Shown one piece after another: positions 63,713 through 64,000 of a stretch of DNA of 64,000 nucleotides. Each line of letters starts with the position of its first letter. The stretch's first letter is position 1. This DNA comes from Flavobacteriaceae bacterium. GTDB lineage: Bacteria > Bacteroidota > Bacteroidia > Flavobacteriales > Flavobacteriaceae. The stretch lies in assembly GCA_017857815.1 (NCBI GenBank), contig JAFMCL010000015.1, forward strand, positions 1-64,000. Reading direction: 5' to 3'. The translations under genes and the position numbers were made by a program. Under the pieces are notes generated by a model, which was not told the DNA's origin, ran no database searches, and was given only the letters and a program-made list of their open reading frames with translations.

Positions 63713-64000
63713 ATGAAAAAGTATCCCCATAATAGTTTTTACCATCACGATTCTTTCGGTAAGAAAAAATTTGCCATTCGCCAAAAATTAGCAATACAAA
63801 TTCTGTCCAAGTTTTTAAATATGTTCGAATATTTTTATTTATTAAATAAATCAATCAACTATGGAAATCTAAAAAATGATACTTCGTTGGAGGCTGAGAG
63901 ACTAATGAGTTGCATCGAAATTCTTTTTACACTTGGAATGATTGAGAACGAGCAGCACAAAGCTATTCTCGAAGAGTTGATTTATGATGAAGCATTTAAT
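63713..64000 (+). CDS. Unknown protein, 3' end beyond the window
   Basis: An open frame of 96 codons running off the right edge, starting MKKYPHNSFYHHDSFGKKKF. It has a basic start, then helical segments (LAIQILSKFLNMFEYFYLLN; EAERLMSCIEILFTLGMIENEQHKAILEELIYDE) and no signal peptide. I do not recognise the family. Support comes from the excellent promoter immediately upstream and from the absence of stops in this AT-rich context. The helical, acidic second half suggests a regulatory or structural protein, but no function can be given. Confidence 0.6.
   Translation, partial: MKKYPHNSFYHHDSFGKKKFAIRQKLAIQILSKFLNMFEYFYLLNKSINYGNLKNDTSLEAERLMSCIEILFTLGMIENEQHKAILEELIYDEAFN

Noticed and set aside
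3-64000. tRNA or rRNA genes and CRISPR arrays
   Set aside because: Reading the intergenic spaces on both strands I saw no cloverleaf with conserved TTCRA arms and no regularly spaced short repeats.

Overview
The window is a gene-dense, AT-rich chromosomal segment of a Bacteroidota bacterium, almost certainly a Flavobacteriaceae and probably marine. The evidence is protein content: type IX secretion (T9SS) C-terminal domains of both kinds, a PorP/SprF protein, DUF4199, DUF4252, DUF6495 and DUF6580 families, and an ECF sigma factor with a Spy-like partner. Several promoters also match the Bacteroidota pattern (TTG, about 20 bases, TAnnTTTG). I found no tRNA, rRNA, CRISPR array, transposase or prophage.

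Layout. 0-5.8 kb: the end of a giant gliding-motility-type surface protein and its PorP/SprF partner. 5.8-9.9 kb: fatty-acid degradation genes (acyl-CoA dehydrogenase, MarR regulator, acyl-CoA ligase) with a likely MarR operator inside the promoter. 10-21.6 kb: a long minus-strand run with purL, an RNA methyltransferase, an ECF-sigma trio, a lipid-type ABC exporter, a phosphohexomutase, a glycosyltransferase and a DUF4199 membrane protein. 21.6-31.3 kb: rpmE2, an orphan peptide-binding lipoprotein, mtaB, an alpha/beta hydrolase plus lytic transglycosylase, rpmH (52 codons) and carB without its regulatory domain. 30.8-35 kb: a DUF6580 membrane protein, a TonB-dependent receptor and an S41 protease. 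35-46.4 kb: housekeeping (purB, rdgB, rlmH, priA, rpsF-rpsR-rplI, hisS) and a LytTR protein whose receiver has lost its phospho-acceptor. 46.4-56.6 kb: a duplicated surface-protein region. 56.9-62.7 kb: a six-gene operon centred on L-fucose release and uptake. 63-64 kb: a small HTH protein and the start of an unknown gene with a very good promoter.

The most unusual part is 46.4-56.6 kb. Two cassettes, each a large T9SS-secreted protein followed by a small FnIII-like lipoprotein, lie in tandem. They share a 1,252-base block with only two differences, while the parts of the large genes just outside it are clearly diverged. The reading frame of the shorter large gene also begins with a copy of the 5' end of the downstream sterol-desaturase-like gene. 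Together these point to tandem duplication, partial deletion and later gene conversion. They also suggest that the secreted protein and the lipoprotein work as a pair.

In the fucose operon, a GH29 fucosidase releases L-fucose, a FucP-like symporter imports it, a RhaM-type mutarotase interconverts anomers, and an SDR dehydrogenase probably oxidises it. A Tat-exported Gfo/Idh/MocA oxidoreductase and a SOUL-family protein head the operon. The later steps of the pathway are not in the window.
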